Source: Clostridia bacterium | Lineage (GTDB): Bacteria > Bacillota > Clostridia > Christensenellales > Aristaeellaceae | DNA: 64,000 nucleotides | Reading direction: 5' to 3' | Assembly: GCA_017395065.1 (NCBI GenBank) | Contig: JAFPWH010000024.1 | Location: 1 to 64,000, forward strand | Shown: one piece after another, positions 7,363 to 15,344 of the stretch | Layout: every line of letters begins with the position of its first letter | How positions within the stretch are numbered: the stretch's first letter is position 1 | Notes under the pieces: model-generated | What the model was told of the DNA's origin: nothing | Databases searched by the model: none | What the model saw: the letters and a program-made list of their open reading frames with translations, nothing else | Translations under genes and position numbers: made by a program

Positions 7363-8273
7363 GCCGTTTTCCCTCCCGTCACGCCAAGATAGTACTCCTC
7401 AAGGGTCGTGTTGTGTATGTAGATCTCGCTCAGCGCCACGCCCGCGTCCACGATGGCTTTGGACATGAGCGCGCTGTCTTCCAGACGTTCGCTCACGCGG
7501 ATCATTCCGTCGTCTTCGACGAAGGCTTCCTTTATGCCGATGCCGCCGAGCGCTTTCAAGGCAGTGTTTGCGTCGCTCGTCCTTATGCAGACGTATTCGC
7601 CCGTGCGGCGGCGCAGCTCGTCGGCAGTGAACTCGTCCAGCAGCAGACCTTCGTTTATGATGCCGTAGGCGTCTGCGATCTTGGAAAGCTCGTCAAGGAT
7701 GTGGCTGGAGATCATGATGGTGATGCCCCTTTCATCCCTGAGCTTTTGCACCATGTGGCGAATGTCCGCGATGCCCTGGGGATCGAGGCCGTTGATCGGC
7801 TCGTCCAGTACGATCATCTTCGGCTCGCCCACCAGCGCCAGGGCGATGCCCACGCGCTGCCGCATGCCCAATGAGTATTCGCCCACGTTCTTTTTGCGGT
7901 CGACTTCACTAAGACCGACGAGCTCGAGCAGCTTTTCCACATGGCCCTTCGGCTTTATGCCAAGGCCGATGCATTTGATTTTGAGGTTTTCGTACGCGGA
8001 CAGCTTGGGATAGAGCCCCGGGCTTTCGATCAATACGCCCACGTCCTTCAAGCTTTTGAGCTTATCTTTGCCGGTCTTCCCGAAAAGCGTGTAGTCGCCG
8101 CGCGTGGGGGTGGAAAGGCCGCTGATCATGCGCATGATGGTCGTTTTGCCCGCACCGTTGCGGCCGATGAGGCCGTAGAGCTGCCCTTCGCGGATGTGGA
8201 TGTTTATATCCTTGGCAGCCTCCTTGTCCCCATAGACTTTGGTAAGTCCCTGGGTTTCGAGTATGTATTCCAT
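7359..8273 (-). CDS. ABC transporter ATP-binding protein
   Basis: This cytoplasmic ATPase subunit has about 304 residues and begins MEYILETQGLTKVYG. Walker A is GRNGAGKTTIMRMISGL, the signature is YSLGMRQRVGIA, Walker B is MIVLDEPINGLDP, and the switch histidine is in MISSHILDEL. The C-terminal extension resembles BcrA/ABC-2 family ATPases. The ATG at 8271-8273 is chosen because AAGGAG lies 6 bases upstream; a longer in-frame start at 8321 has no ribosome site. It pairs with the overlapping permease gene. Confidence 0.9.
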   Translation of the reverse strand: MEYILETQGLTKVYGDKEAAKDINIHIREGQLYGLIGRNGAGKTTIMRMISGLSTPTRGDYTLFGKTGKDKLKSLKDVGVLIESPGLYPKLSAYENLKIKCIGLGIKPKGHVEKLLELVGLSEVDRKKNVGEYSLGMRQRVGIALALVGEPKMIVLDEPINGLDPQGIADIRHMVQKLRDERGITIMISSHILDELSKIADAYGIINEGLLLDEFTADELRRRTGEYVCIRTSDANTALKALGGIGIKEAFVEDDGMIRVSERLEDSALMSKAIVDAGVALSEIYIHNTTLEEYYLGVTGGKTA

Positions 8274-8469
8274 GACGATCTCCTTTGTCCAAACTCCTGT
8301 TTGTCTTTTGCCGCAGCCCACCTTTTCCGGGCCGTGTTACCGATAGAAGAGTATACTTTTTATACGGTAAACATTCAAGTAAGGTTATACGAAAATTTGA
8401 CGATAATTCTGCTTTTTATGCGCCTTTCGGTTAACCGGGTGCTTTTTAAGTCAAACGTGTGTTTTATGC

Positions 8470-8498
8470 TTGATGTATCATCCCGGATGGTATATAAT
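8470..8498 (+). promoter_or_regulatory. promoter of the PHP phosphoesterase gene
   Basis: -35 TTGATG (8470-8475) and -10 TATAAT (8493-8498) with a 17-base spacer, about 58 bases before the start codon. Confidence 0.7.
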
Positions 8499-8555
8499 AA
8501 AAATGCGGATCGGCGGCCTCGCAGCCGAAAAACCAGGCATTCGGGAGTTCTGCAT

Positions 8556-9422
8556 ATGATACGGATGGATTTGCACATGCACAGCACCTGTTCGGACGGA
8601 ACGGACAAGCCGGAAGATCTGCCCGGGCTTATCCGGCAGGAGGGCATAACGCTGTTTTCGCTCACGGATCACGACTCCACCGACGGCTGCAAGCGCGTAA
8701 AGAGCGAGCTCAAGCCCGGTGAAGCGGATTTCCTGACCGGCGTGGAGTTTTCCTGCAAGGACGATCTCGGCAAGTATCACATTCTGGGCTACGGCTATGA
8801 CCCCGGCGCGGCCTCGATCAAAGAGATCGTCGCCCTCGGCCATCGCTACCGCGTGGACAAGTTGGACATGCGCCTTCAGCGCCTCAAAGAAATGTTCGGC
8901 ATCACGTTTGCGCAGGAAGACGTCGATCTGCTGCACAAGCTGAACAATCCCGGCAAGCCTCACATCGCAAACCTCATGGTGCGCTGCGGCTTTGCCGAGA
9001 ACCGCGTTCAGGCGATCACGCAGTATCTGAATAAACTGCACTGTCCCGATCTGTACGTGTCACCGCAGCAGGCCATCCGCGCCGTGACGGACGGCGGCGG
9101 CATACCGGTGCTCGCGCATCCGTGCTACGGCAGCGGAGATCAGCAGATCATGGGCGCCGAGCTCGACGAGCGCGTGAAGTACCTGATGGACTTCGGCCTG
9201 AAGGGGCTGGAAGGTTTTTATTCCGCCTTCGTTCCGAAGCAGACGAAGCAGGTCCTCGATCTTGCGGAGAAATATAAACTCTACGTCACGGCCGGCAGCG
9301 ACTATCACGGCAACAACAAGCTGATCAGCCTGGGAGACACCGGTCTCGAACAAACGCAAACCGTACCGAAAGGGCTCGAAAGCTTCCTCGAGCGCATCGC
9401 GGACCTGCCCGGCTTTAATTGA
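8556..9422 (+). CDS. PHP-domain phosphoesterase (YciV/RNase AM-like)
   Basis: This 288-residue PHP hydrolase shows all metal-binding motifs in order: DLHMHSTCSDGT, LTDHDS, GVEFSC, HILGYG, LAHPC and GSDYHG. Stand-alone PHP proteins of this size hydrolyse 3',5'-bisphosphonucleotides or trim short RNAs (family knowledge); the substrate here is unproven. The start could be ATG 8556 or the Met three codons on (8565), and neither has a strong ribosome site. It is a monocistronic unit ended by a hairpin at 9473-9506. Confidence 0.85.
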   Translation: MIRMDLHMHSTCSDGTDKPEDLPGLIRQEGITLFSLTDHDSTDGCKRVKSELKPGEADFLTGVEFSCKDDLGKYHILGYGYDPGAASIKEIVALGHRYRVDKLDMRLQRLKEMFGITFAQEDVDLLHKLNNPGKPHIANLMVRCGFAENRVQAITQYLNKLHCPDLYVSPQQAIRAVTDGGGIPVLAHPCYGSGDQQIMGAELDERVKYLMDFGLKGLEGFYSAFVPKQTKQVLDLAEKYKLYVTAGSDYHGNNKLISLGDTGLEQTQTVPKGLESFLERIADLPGFN

Positions 9423-9472
9423 TGAACAGTGAAAAAAACGGAGGGGAATAAACCATCCTTCATGCTGTCAAC

Positions 9473-9506
9473 AAACCCCTGTTTCACGATAGTGACACAG
9501 GGGTTT
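9473..9506 (+). terminator. terminator-like hairpin after the PHP gene
   Basis: A 10-bp stem, AAACCCCTGT/ACAGGGGTTT, with a 14-base loop lies 50 bases past the PHP stop. The tail is only TTATTG, so termination strength is uncertain. A decayed partial copy of the hairpin at 11365 lies just before it (9438-9451). Confidence 0.6.
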
Positions 9507-9562
9507 ATTGATGGAACGAAGAGAGTGGGAAAAAGAAAAACGCCGAGGATCGCATCATAAGC

Positions 9563-9742
9563 ATGAACGAAGAATTGAGCGGCATCCACCGGGAGGTTAT
9601 CGAGAACCTGAACAGTATCCACGGAGCGCTGCTGTGCATGACAGGGGCATCCAGTCCGAGGGCGCGTTCGGCGCGATCAATTGGAACCGGGCATACGCCA
9701 GAGCCCGAAGAATACAAGGCTTATTGTTCGAGATTTCGATGA
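9563..9742 (+). CDS. short ORF of unknown nature, possible gene remnant
   Basis: A 59-codon ORF with a helical, charged N-terminal half (MNEELSGIHREVIENLNSIH). The same frame is open for 17 more codons upstream but has no start codon or ribosome site there. The second half looks non-protein-like (Ser/Arg/Pro-rich). It may be the middle of a decayed coiled-coil protein. No family recognised. Confidence 0.2.
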   Translation: MNEELSGIHREVIENLNSIHGALLCMTGASSPRARSARSIGTGHTPEPEEYKAYCSRFR

Positions 9743-10040
9743 TATGCTGCGGATTCTTCCTGCATAAATAGCATCTGAAGAAGCTGACCGCAAGTGCAGC
9801 GGCTTAGATCGGCATTGTTTTACGCAGAAACGACAGTTTGCAGGCGGATGTGCAACAGGAAAACGGTTTTTACTGATATTCCTGCGGATATTTTTGGGCG
9901 CAATAACTGCAAGAAATGAGTTTTTACCCTCGCAGAGCAAGCTCTGCTTCGCAAGTCTTCTATTCGGGGCGGCAGTGCCACTTCAGCGGATTGAAGGTGG
10001 ATGGGCTGTGGCACCACCAAACTACCCCGCGACTTCCGGT
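9743..10040. other. non-coding stretch
   Basis: No gene is supported. All frames carry frequent stops, no start with a ribosome site was found, and no RNA family was recognised. Together with the flanking remnants it reads as decayed DNA. Confidence 0.5.
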
Positions 10041-10211
10041 TCAGCCGGATTTGCGCTTTTTGGTGCGTGGGCTCTTTTCGGTATAACCGGGCTTCAGAGC
10101 TCCATGCTTAAAAAACAGGCGGACTGTCCTGTAGGAGTATCGTTCCGGATGCCGGCCCACTGCAACTGTGCCGGCGCAAAAGCCGAGCCAGATCAGCAGC
10201 AGCCCGCCCAT
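10041..10211 (-). pseudogene. in-frame 3' remnant of the preceding membrane-protein gene
   Basis: Immediately after the TAG at 10215-10217 the same frame continues TTT ATG and stays open for 57 codons. It begins with a clean transmembrane segment (MGGLLLIWLGFCAGTVAVG) followed by a basic tail. There is no ribosome site for an independent start. The simplest reading is that the TAG replaced a sense codon (for example CAG) and cut a C-terminal membrane anchor off the protein encoded at 10215-11105. Confidence 0.45.
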
Positions 10212-10214
10212 AAA

Positions 10215-11105
10215 CTACATGGCGATGCGCATATTTTTCTGTAGATACTCTGTCATGACCCGACGGTCCAGATACACAGCATCGTCCGCAGAAATGCTTT
10301 TGATTGATTTGTGTTTGTTCTCTTTCGGCCCAACGAGCGTGAATGCTACGTCAAAAACCGTACCGGCTTTGCAGGCTTTCAGAAAGCTCTCCACATCCGC
10401 AAGCGTCTCCCTGCAGGACAGGATCCTGTATTCCCAGTCATTCTGAGCAGCGTGCAGTATGAGGTCGTCGCCGTCGTATGAAAGACGGACTGTCGGAAAC
10501 GTAACCTGTTCGCTTTTAATCTCCTCTGTTTCATAACGGCGGTAAACAACGCTCCCAAGGACGAGCACGGCGACAAGCATCAGCGTGATGCCTGCAAATA
10601 CCGCCGTATATACGCCCGCGTCCCGTACGTGGCCGCTAAACAGATCGAACCTGCTGTTTCGCTCCGGCAGTCGGGGGATTCCCTTGCCTCCGCTTTGGCT
10701 GCGGTAGCGTGCGGCTAATAAGATTAAGACAAAAGGATACCCATTATACAGTATGTTTATCTCAACAGAACGCTTGCCTATGTACAGCCGATCCGCTCCA
10801 AAGCCTTGCTCTATGCCGGTGATTTCGGCATAGCTGTACGTGCGGATGACGCGAAAGACATTTCGGACGGAAAAGGTATCCCTGTAAAGGACGATGCGCA
10901 AATTGCAATACGCGGTCAAAAGCGCGACACTCAGCAGTGCGATAACAATAAAGACGGCCTTTTCCCAGAAAAGTGGAGCGGCGAAGGTAAAGCAGGTAAA
11001 CAGAATCAGGCCGATGAGCCCGACCCAAAGTACCGCGCGCGATAAGCGGAAGGAGTGCGTGCGCACATCGCTGAGCGCAGGACTTTTGCTTGCATGACTC
11101 ACTTT
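10215..11105 (-). CDS. membrane protein with PH-like domain, possibly C-terminally truncated
   Basis: The product has about 296 residues. Two adjacent membrane helices come near the start (AVLWVGLIGLILFTCFTFAAPLF, VFIVIALLSVALLTAY), then a beta-rich PH-like segment (RIVLYRDTFSVRNVFRVIRTYSYAEITGIEQ), a third helix (GVYTAVFAGITLMLVAVLVLG) and a soluble C-terminal part. I chose the GTG at 11103-11105 because GGGAGAGG lies 8 bases before it; an ATG seven codons earlier has no ribosome site. The frame stops at TAG but continues with another membrane helix, see 10041-10211. Function unknown. Confidence 0.7.
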   Translation of the reverse strand, partial: KVSHASKSPALSDVRTHSFRLSRAVLWVGLIGLILFTCFTFAAPLFWEKAVFIVIALLSVALLTAYCNLRIVLYRDTFSVRNVFRVIRTYSYAEITGIEQGFGADRLYIGKRSVEINILYNGYPFVLILLAARYRSQSGGKGIPRLPERNSRFDLFSGHVRDAGVYTAVFAGITLMLVAVLVLGSVVYRRYETEEIKSEQVTFPTVRLSYDGDDLILHAAQNDWEYRILSCRETLADVESFLKACKAGTVFDVAFTLVGPKENKHKSIKSISADDAVYLDRRVMTEYLQKNMRIAM

Positions 11106-11364
11106 GACTGCCTCTCCCAGGATCATGTATTTGCTGCGCGGGCCTTTATAAAGCTTTCCGGGACTGTTGCACAGCCCCTCAGATTATCAACGCCCTTGTT
11201 TTAAATTGCCAAAAAGCCTAGTCAGAATATATCGATTCTGAGCGATTTTCAGATGTAAGAGAATAGAAAAAACTCAAATGATTCTTTGAAAACCGCTCTC
11301 AGAGAACGCTTTTTAGCATTTTTTTGACGCTGAAATATCAAGGGTGACTTTGTTGATGCACGGA
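11106..11364. other. non-coding stretch upstream of the PH-like membrane protein gene
   Basis: About 260 bases, AT-rich in its right half. Only the ribosome site of the gene to the left is evident. No RNA structure or gene is recognised. Confidence 0.4.
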
Positions 11365-11390
11365 ACGGAGGGGAATAAGCCCTCCGTTTT
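11365..11390. terminator. hairpin terminator downstream of pdxK
   Basis: An 8-bp perfect stem, ACGGAGGG/CCCTCCGT, with a 7-base loop. The T-run (TTTT) is on the plus-strand side although the nearest gene end is pdxK on the minus strand. The left arm plus loop (ACGGAGGGGAATAA) recurs at 9438-9451. Confidence 0.55.
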
Positions 11391-11417
11391 CGTGCAGAAC
11401 AGTGGTTTTCAGAACGC

Positions 11418-12248
11418 TTATTTCAGCATTTCGATGTAGCTGCCAAGCAGCGGCTCAAACTTGACGCCGTACCAGTGCGACGCGTCGTCCACGGTGTTTT
11501 CGATGCAGCGTACGGTGTACTCCGCCGCGATGCCGGCCGCCTCATAGGCACTCTTGCCCTTCATGTACGCGCCCACGAACGCGGATGCGTACACGTCGCC
11601 TGTGCCGTGGCTGCCCTTGGGCAGCTTTCTGTGCTCGTAATAGCGCTTGCTGCCGCCCTCGAGCACGACGACGCCGGTCGTCGCCTCGCAATAGCTCACG
11701 CCGGTGAGAATGACGGTTTTTGCGCCGCCGGCGCGCAGAAGAGCGAGCAACTCGTTTATATACGCCTCGTCATACTTTTCTTTGTACGCAAAGCCGGTCA
11801 GCATGCAGGCCTCGGTAATGTTGGGCAAAATGATGTCCGCGCTGAACGCGAGCGTCTTCATTTCGTTTACGAAGTCCATGTCGAAGGCGGGATAAAGCTT
11901 TCCGTTGTCCGCCATCGCGGGGTCGACAAAGCTCGTAAAGCCCTTGTTTCCGAGGGTCGAAAGCATGTTCTTTACGTATTCGATCTGCTTTGTGCTGCCG
12001 AGGTACCCGGTGTAAATTGCGTCGAAACCGATTTTTTCTTTCTGCCAATGGGCGTTGATCGCGGGAATGTCTTCCGTCAGATCGCGGAAGGTGTAGCCGC
12101 TGAAGCCTGCCGTGTGTGTGGAGAGCACCGCCGACGGCAAAATCGCCGTCTCGTGCCCCGCAGCGGACAGGATCGGCAGCGCCACGGTCAGCGAGCACTG
12201 TCCCACGCAGGAAATGTCCTGCACCGTCAAGATCCTTTTGTAATCCAT
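11418..12248 (-). CDS. pdxK: pyridoxal/pyridoxamine kinase (PdxK/PdxY family)
   Basis: This 276-residue ribokinase-superfamily enzyme phosphorylates pyridoxal, pyridoxamine or pyridoxine to make PLP precursors. It begins MDYKRILTVQDISCVGQCSLTVALPI, the typical opening with the substrate-binding region. It then shows FSGYTFRDLT, PAMADNGKLYPAF and the anion-hole/catalytic Asp motif KGSHGTGDVYAS. The ATG at 12246-12248 follows GGAGGACGCAA; the frame is open further upstream but without a start signal. PLP enzymes (IscS, MetY, CysK) are abundant nearby, though this gene is not in their operon. It has its own strong promoter. Confidence 0.92.
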   Translation of the reverse strand: MDYKRILTVQDISCVGQCSLTVALPILSAAGHETAILPSAVLSTHTAGFSGYTFRDLTEDIPAINAHWQKEKIGFDAIYTGYLGSTKQIEYVKNMLSTLGNKGFTSFVDPAMADNGKLYPAFDMDFVNEMKTLAFSADIILPNITEACMLTGFAYKEKYDEAYINELLALLRAGGAKTVILTGVSYCEATTGVVVLEGGSKRYYEHRKLPKGSHGTGDVYASAFVGAYMKGKSAYEAAGIAAEYTVRCIENTVDDASHWYGVKFEPLLGSYIEMLK

Positions 12249-12342
12249 TTGCGTCCTCCTGCCGAATCGTAGGTTTTTGGTAAAGAGGTTTTCTTCAAAC
12301 GGGAAACCGGCACAAATGCGCCTTTTTCGCTCGTTTGCGGCT

Positions 12343-12371
12343 ATTATATGCAAATGTATTTTAAGTTTCAA
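12343..12371 (-). promoter_or_regulatory. pdxK promoter
   Basis: Minus-strand -35 TTGAAA (12366-12371) and -10 TATAAT (12343-12348), spacer 17, about 85 bases before the pdxK start. The stretch 12372-12551 between this promoter and the xylanase terminator contains no supportable gene. Confidence 0.8.
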
Positions 12372-12551
12372 CGCAGGGGAGAAATTTAACCTGCAATGCA
12401 AAAAGATGCATAAATATGCGTGCTCTGACCCTGCACCGGATAGGGGACGCCCTTCCCAAAACGCGAAAACAGTCTGTGAAACGCCCGTTTGCACAGCGGC
12501 GCCGATCGGCCTTCGGCATAATCATACATGGACGCACAGGCCGTATGCAAA

Positions 12552-12582
12552 GGCTCCGACGCCCGTGTGCGGCGCCGGAGCC
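12552..12582 (-). terminator. terminator-like hairpin after the GH10 gene
   Basis: The stem GGCTCCG/CGGAGCC encloses a GC-rich loop about 26 bases past the xylanase stop. The minus-strand tail is short (TTT), so it may be Rho-aided or weak. Confidence 0.5.
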
Positions 12583-12607
12583 CTGATGACACAGATGTGG
12601 ACAGCCC

Positions 12608-13828
12608 CTATTTGCAAAGCCGCACGTCGCCGCTCAGCGCTTTGTCCAGCTCGAACGCAGCGCAGCAGCCGTCCGCCTTCAGGCTGTAGGAACCCTTGAA
12701 GCCGCTGAAGGCGACGCAGCCGTTTTCGTCAGTGTGCAGGGTCTCGTGCGTCTCCCACTTGCCGTGGATCAGCTCGCTCAGCGCAGTATAGGCGGGCTTT
12801 ATGCTGTTGTCCTCCCTTACCAGACCGGAGGGCGCCTTTAGCCAGCAGCCGTCGTTGAAGTCCCAGGTGGTGATCGCCTCGACCTGCGGGTGGGTGAAGA
12901 GGATAGAGTACATTTCGCTGATCTCACTTGCCTGCCTTGCCTCGCCCTCGGGCGTGGACGGCCACTGATCCACCTGCCAGTTGTTCAGGTCCTCGATGTA
13001 GGCGGGCATGATCTCGCCGGAGATCAGCGTGTTCTCGGTAAAGTGGATCGGCAGGCCGAAGCGCGAAAAGCGCCTGAGCACGTCGCAAAGCTTTTCTTTG
13101 CCCCAATAGCCCTGATGCTGATGGCTCTGTATGCCGATCGCGCCGATGGGCACGCCGGCTTCCAACAAGCCTTCGAGCAGGATCTCGTAGGAGACGCTGG
13201 TGTTGAAATCGTTGATCAGCAGCACGGCGTCCGGATTGCTTTCCTTCGCGGCGGCAAAGACTTCCTTCACCAGCCGTATGCGCCCCAAATCCTTGCAGAT
13301 GCGGGTGACAGCGTTGTCATACTTGTCAAATACCGGCATGATCACGACTTCGTTGATCACGTCCCACATGTCGATGACGCCCTTGTAAGCCGTTACGTCC
13401 CTGTTTATGCGCGCAAGCTGCCGACGAAGGATCTCGTCGTTTGAATACTGCATCAGCCACGGCGCGCACACTGTATGCCAACAAAGGGGATGGCCCTTGA
13501 CTTTGACGCCCCTGTCCGTGAGCCATCTGGCGGCAGCCATGGTCTCTGCATAGGCGGTCTTACCCTCCTCGGGCTCGTACCGGCCCCAGTAGAAGGGCAG
13601 CGTGCCGTAATTGAAGAGCTTGAGCCATTTGCCCAGACGGTCCTCAAGGAAGCGGCGACGGTTTTCATCATCGGTTTTCTGAAGCGCGACGGCGTCGAAC
13701 GCGCCGCAGCCGAAGAGCATTTTGTGAGTGGTCTGGTCTACCTGTACGGTCCTGTTCGCCGCGGCACTGCCGTCGGGGTTTAGTACGCGAAGGTACGCAT
13801 CTGCTTTTCTGTGATTCAAATCGTTCAT
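12608..13828 (-). CDS. GH10-family endo-1,4-beta-xylanase-like protein, cytoplasmic
   Basis: The 406 residues contain a GH10 TIM barrel: KGHPLCWHTVCAPWL, the acid/base glutamate E160 in MWDVINEVV, LLINDFN, GIQSHQHQGYW, and the nucleophile E265 in IHFTEN. There is no signal peptide. A short beta-rich stretch precedes the barrel (YLRVLNPDGSAAANRTVQVDQ) and another follows it. The usual substrate is xylan; a cytoplasmic form would act on imported xylo-oligosaccharides. ATG after GAGGCAGGCACG. It lies downstream of the nitroreductase gene and the alcohol-dehydrogenase remnant on the same strand, so it may share their MerR-type promoter. Confidence 0.9.
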   Translation of the reverse strand: MNDLNHRKADAYLRVLNPDGSAAANRTVQVDQTTHKMLFGCGAFDAVALQKTDDENRRRFLEDRLGKWLKLFNYGTLPFYWGRYEPEEGKTAYAETMAAARWLTDRGVKVKGHPLCWHTVCAPWLMQYSNDEILRRQLARINRDVTAYKGVIDMWDVINEVVIMPVFDKYDNAVTRICKDLGRIRLVKEVFAAAKESNPDAVLLINDFNTSVSYEILLEGLLEAGVPIGAIGIQSHQHQGYWGKEKLCDVLRRFSRFGLPIHFTENTLISGEIMPAYIEDLNNWQVDQWPSTPEGEARQASEISEMYSILFTHPQVEAITTWDFNDGCWLKAPSGLVREDNSIKPAYTALSELIHGKWETHETLHTDENGCVAFSGFKGSYSLKADGCCAAFELDKALSGDVRLCK

Positions 13829-13844
13829 CGTGCCTGCCTCCCCG

Positions 13845-14273
13845 TCACAGCATCAGACGGTAAATGTTTTCGCAGTCCTTCTCATTCAGCGTGACGAAGC
13901 CGCTTATGCTGCCCTGCCTTCCGTCACCGTAGCACAGCGTTTGAACGAGCTTGGGGATATCCGCTTCCTTCGCACCGAGCTCTTCGAAGTTCTTCGGCAT
14001 ACCGATGGAGGTAAAGAAGGCGCGCAGCCTTTCGATGCCCTCGCGCGCAGTGACTTCGGGATGGGAAAAATCCATCTGGCAGCCCCAGACCCTGACCGCC
14101 GCCTGCGCAAAGCGCATGATGTCGTGCTCCATCACGTAGGTGAATACGGCGGGCAGCGTGACCGCGAGTCCCGCGCCGTGGGCGCAAGTCGTACAGAGCG
14201 CTCAGATGTAGACGAGGCCGCTGCGGGGATTGGGCTTTACGCCGCCCAGCAGGAAGAAGGGAATATTATTCAT
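13845..14273 (-). pseudogene. iron-containing alcohol dehydrogenase, decayed remnant
   Basis: The C-terminal part is clear: TTCAHGAGLAVTLPAVFTYVMEHDIMRFAQAAVRVWG matches the histidine metal-ligand region and following helices of butanol-dehydrogenase-type Fe-ADHs. An ATG with a good GAAAGGAAA ribosome site (14273) begins 23 codons containing GGVKPNPRSG, a motif normally about 90 residues into the protein. A TGA (14202-14204) then separates the two parts. The N-terminal nucleotide-binding half and the segment between VKPNPR and HGAGL are missing, so this is an internally deleted, stop-interrupted remnant that cannot make an active enzyme. Confidence 0.8.
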
Positions 14274-14297
14274 GCGTCCATTTCCTTTCGATTGTTT

Positions 14298-14816
14298 TCA
14301 GACGCGGTAGACGTAGTTGGCCTTTCTGGGCGCCGCGGGGCGGCACTCGCCATCGGGGTAGCCGAGTATGCAGTGGCCGATGCCCTCGTAGTCGCCTTCG
14401 ATGCCGATGCTCCTGAGCAGCGCCTTGCCTTCCTCGCTTGCGAACTCTTCTTTTGCCCTGTGGATCCAGCAGCTGCCAAGACCCAGCGCGTTTGCGGCGC
14501 TCATCAGATTGCCCATTACGAGCGAGCCGTCGTAGAGGTACGTGCCGATGCTTTTGTCCGCGAGCACGACGATGACGACCGGCGCGCCGTAGAAGGGATC
14601 GCCGTTTGCGCCCATGACCGCCGCGTTCATTCGGGAGAGGCAGTCGCGGGTCTCCTTATCGGTGACGGCGATCATGATGGGGGACTGCTTTCCCATGCCG
14701 GTTGGAGCGTAGGTTCCGGCTTCGAGAATTTTGTCAAGGATCTCTTCTGGTATGGGATCGCTCTTGTACGCGCGGCAGCTGCGGCGCCCGAGCAGGTCTT
14801 TCAGTGTCTCGTTCAT
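14298..14816 (-). CDS. nitroreductase-family protein
   Basis: This 172-residue FMN-dependent nitroreductase-like protein shows the RRSCRAYKSDPIPEEILDKILEAGTYAPTG start typical of the family, the central GSLVMGNLMSAANALGLGSCWI helix, and the C-terminal LGYPDGE...PRK. Such proteins reduce nitro compounds or quinones with NAD(P)H, and the physiological substrate is unknown. The ATG at 14814-14816 has AAAGGAG upstream; a start 14 codons earlier lacks one. It is divergent from a MerR regulator and transcribed from a MerR-type promoter with a 19-base spacer. Confidence 0.88.
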   Translation of the reverse strand: MNETLKDLLGRRSCRAYKSDPIPEEILDKILEAGTYAPTGMGKQSPIMIAVTDKETRDCLSRMNAAVMGANGDPFYGAPVVIVVLADKSIGTYLYDGSLVMGNLMSAANALGLGSCWIHRAKEEFASEEGKALLRSIGIEGDYEGIGHCILGYPDGECRPAAPRKANYVYRV

Positions 14817-14851
14817 CTGTATGCTCCTTTCAGATTTAGCCAGAATAATCA

Positions 14852-14880
14852 TTGACATATCCGTGATATGCTTGTATAAT
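14852..14880 (+). promoter_or_regulatory. promoter of the merR-family gene
   Basis: TTGACA (14852-14857) and TATAAT (14875-14880) with a normal 17-base spacer. It faces right into the MerR gene and partly abuts the divergent 19-bp-spacer promoter. Confidence 0.8.
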
Positions 14881-14881
14881 T

Positions 14882-14912
14882 ATTCTAAACCTTAAAGTTT
14901 ACTCTAAGTCAA
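14882..14912 (-). promoter_or_regulatory. MerR-activated promoter (19-bp spacer) of the nitroreductase operon
   Basis: Minus-strand -35 TTGACT (14907-14912) and -10 TAGAAT (14882-14887) are 19 bases apart, the hallmark of promoters that a MerR protein must untwist. The spacer holds an imperfect inverted repeat, CTTAGAGT-AA-ACTTTAAGG, like operators of AdhR-type MerR proteins. The adjacent divergent MerR gene is the obvious regulator. Confidence 0.85.
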
Positions 14913-14933
14913 TAGTTTTCGGGAGGAAATTTC

Positions 14934-15344
14934 ATGTATTCCATTCAGGACGTGAGCAAAAAGACCGGCCTCAGCACGCACACGCTGCGCTATTACGAAA
15001 AGGAGGGGCTGATCTGCGGGGTCGAACGCAGTCAGGGCGGCTTCAGGCAGTACACCGACGAGGACCTGGAAGCGCTCGGGCTGATCTGCTGCCTCAAAAA
15101 CACGGGCATGTCGCTTCAGGAGATCGCACGCTTTGTGAGCCTTACCCGAAGCGGAGAGCATACGCTCGCCGAGCGCGTATCCATGCTTCGCCAGCACCGC
15201 GAAAACGTGCTCGACCGCATGGCCGAAATGCAGAAATACCTTGATAAAGTCACTTGGAAACTGAAATTCTATACAGAAAAGCTCAACGCCTACGAGGCGG
15301 CAGAGGGAAAAAACAGTGAATGCGCTTGTAAAGACCGCGCTTGA
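14934..15344 (+). CDS. MerR-family transcriptional regulator
   Basis: This 136-residue regulator begins MYSIQDVSKKTGLSTHTLRYYEKEGLI, the MerR helix-turn-helix. It continues with the wing (RSQGGFRQYTDEDLEAL) and a long coiled-coil dimerisation helix (about 80-120). It resembles the AdhR/NmlR-like group that responds to aldehydes or electrophiles, consistent with a divergent nitroreductase and an alcohol-dehydrogenase remnant. Only Cys pairs at the extreme C-terminus (SECACKD) could sense thiols or metals. GGGAGG ribosome site. The next gene starts inside its 3' end. Confidence 0.9.
   Translation: MYSIQDVSKKTGLSTHTLRYYEKEGLICGVERSQGGFRQYTDEDLEALGLICCLKNTGMSLQEIARFVSLTRSGEHTLAERVSMLRQHRENVLDRMAEMQKYLDKVTWKLKFYTEKLNAYEAAEGKNSECACKDRA

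Noticed and set aside
9843..10214. Insertion-sequence remnant
   Set aside because: No transposase motifs or terminal inverted repeats could be found in either strand.
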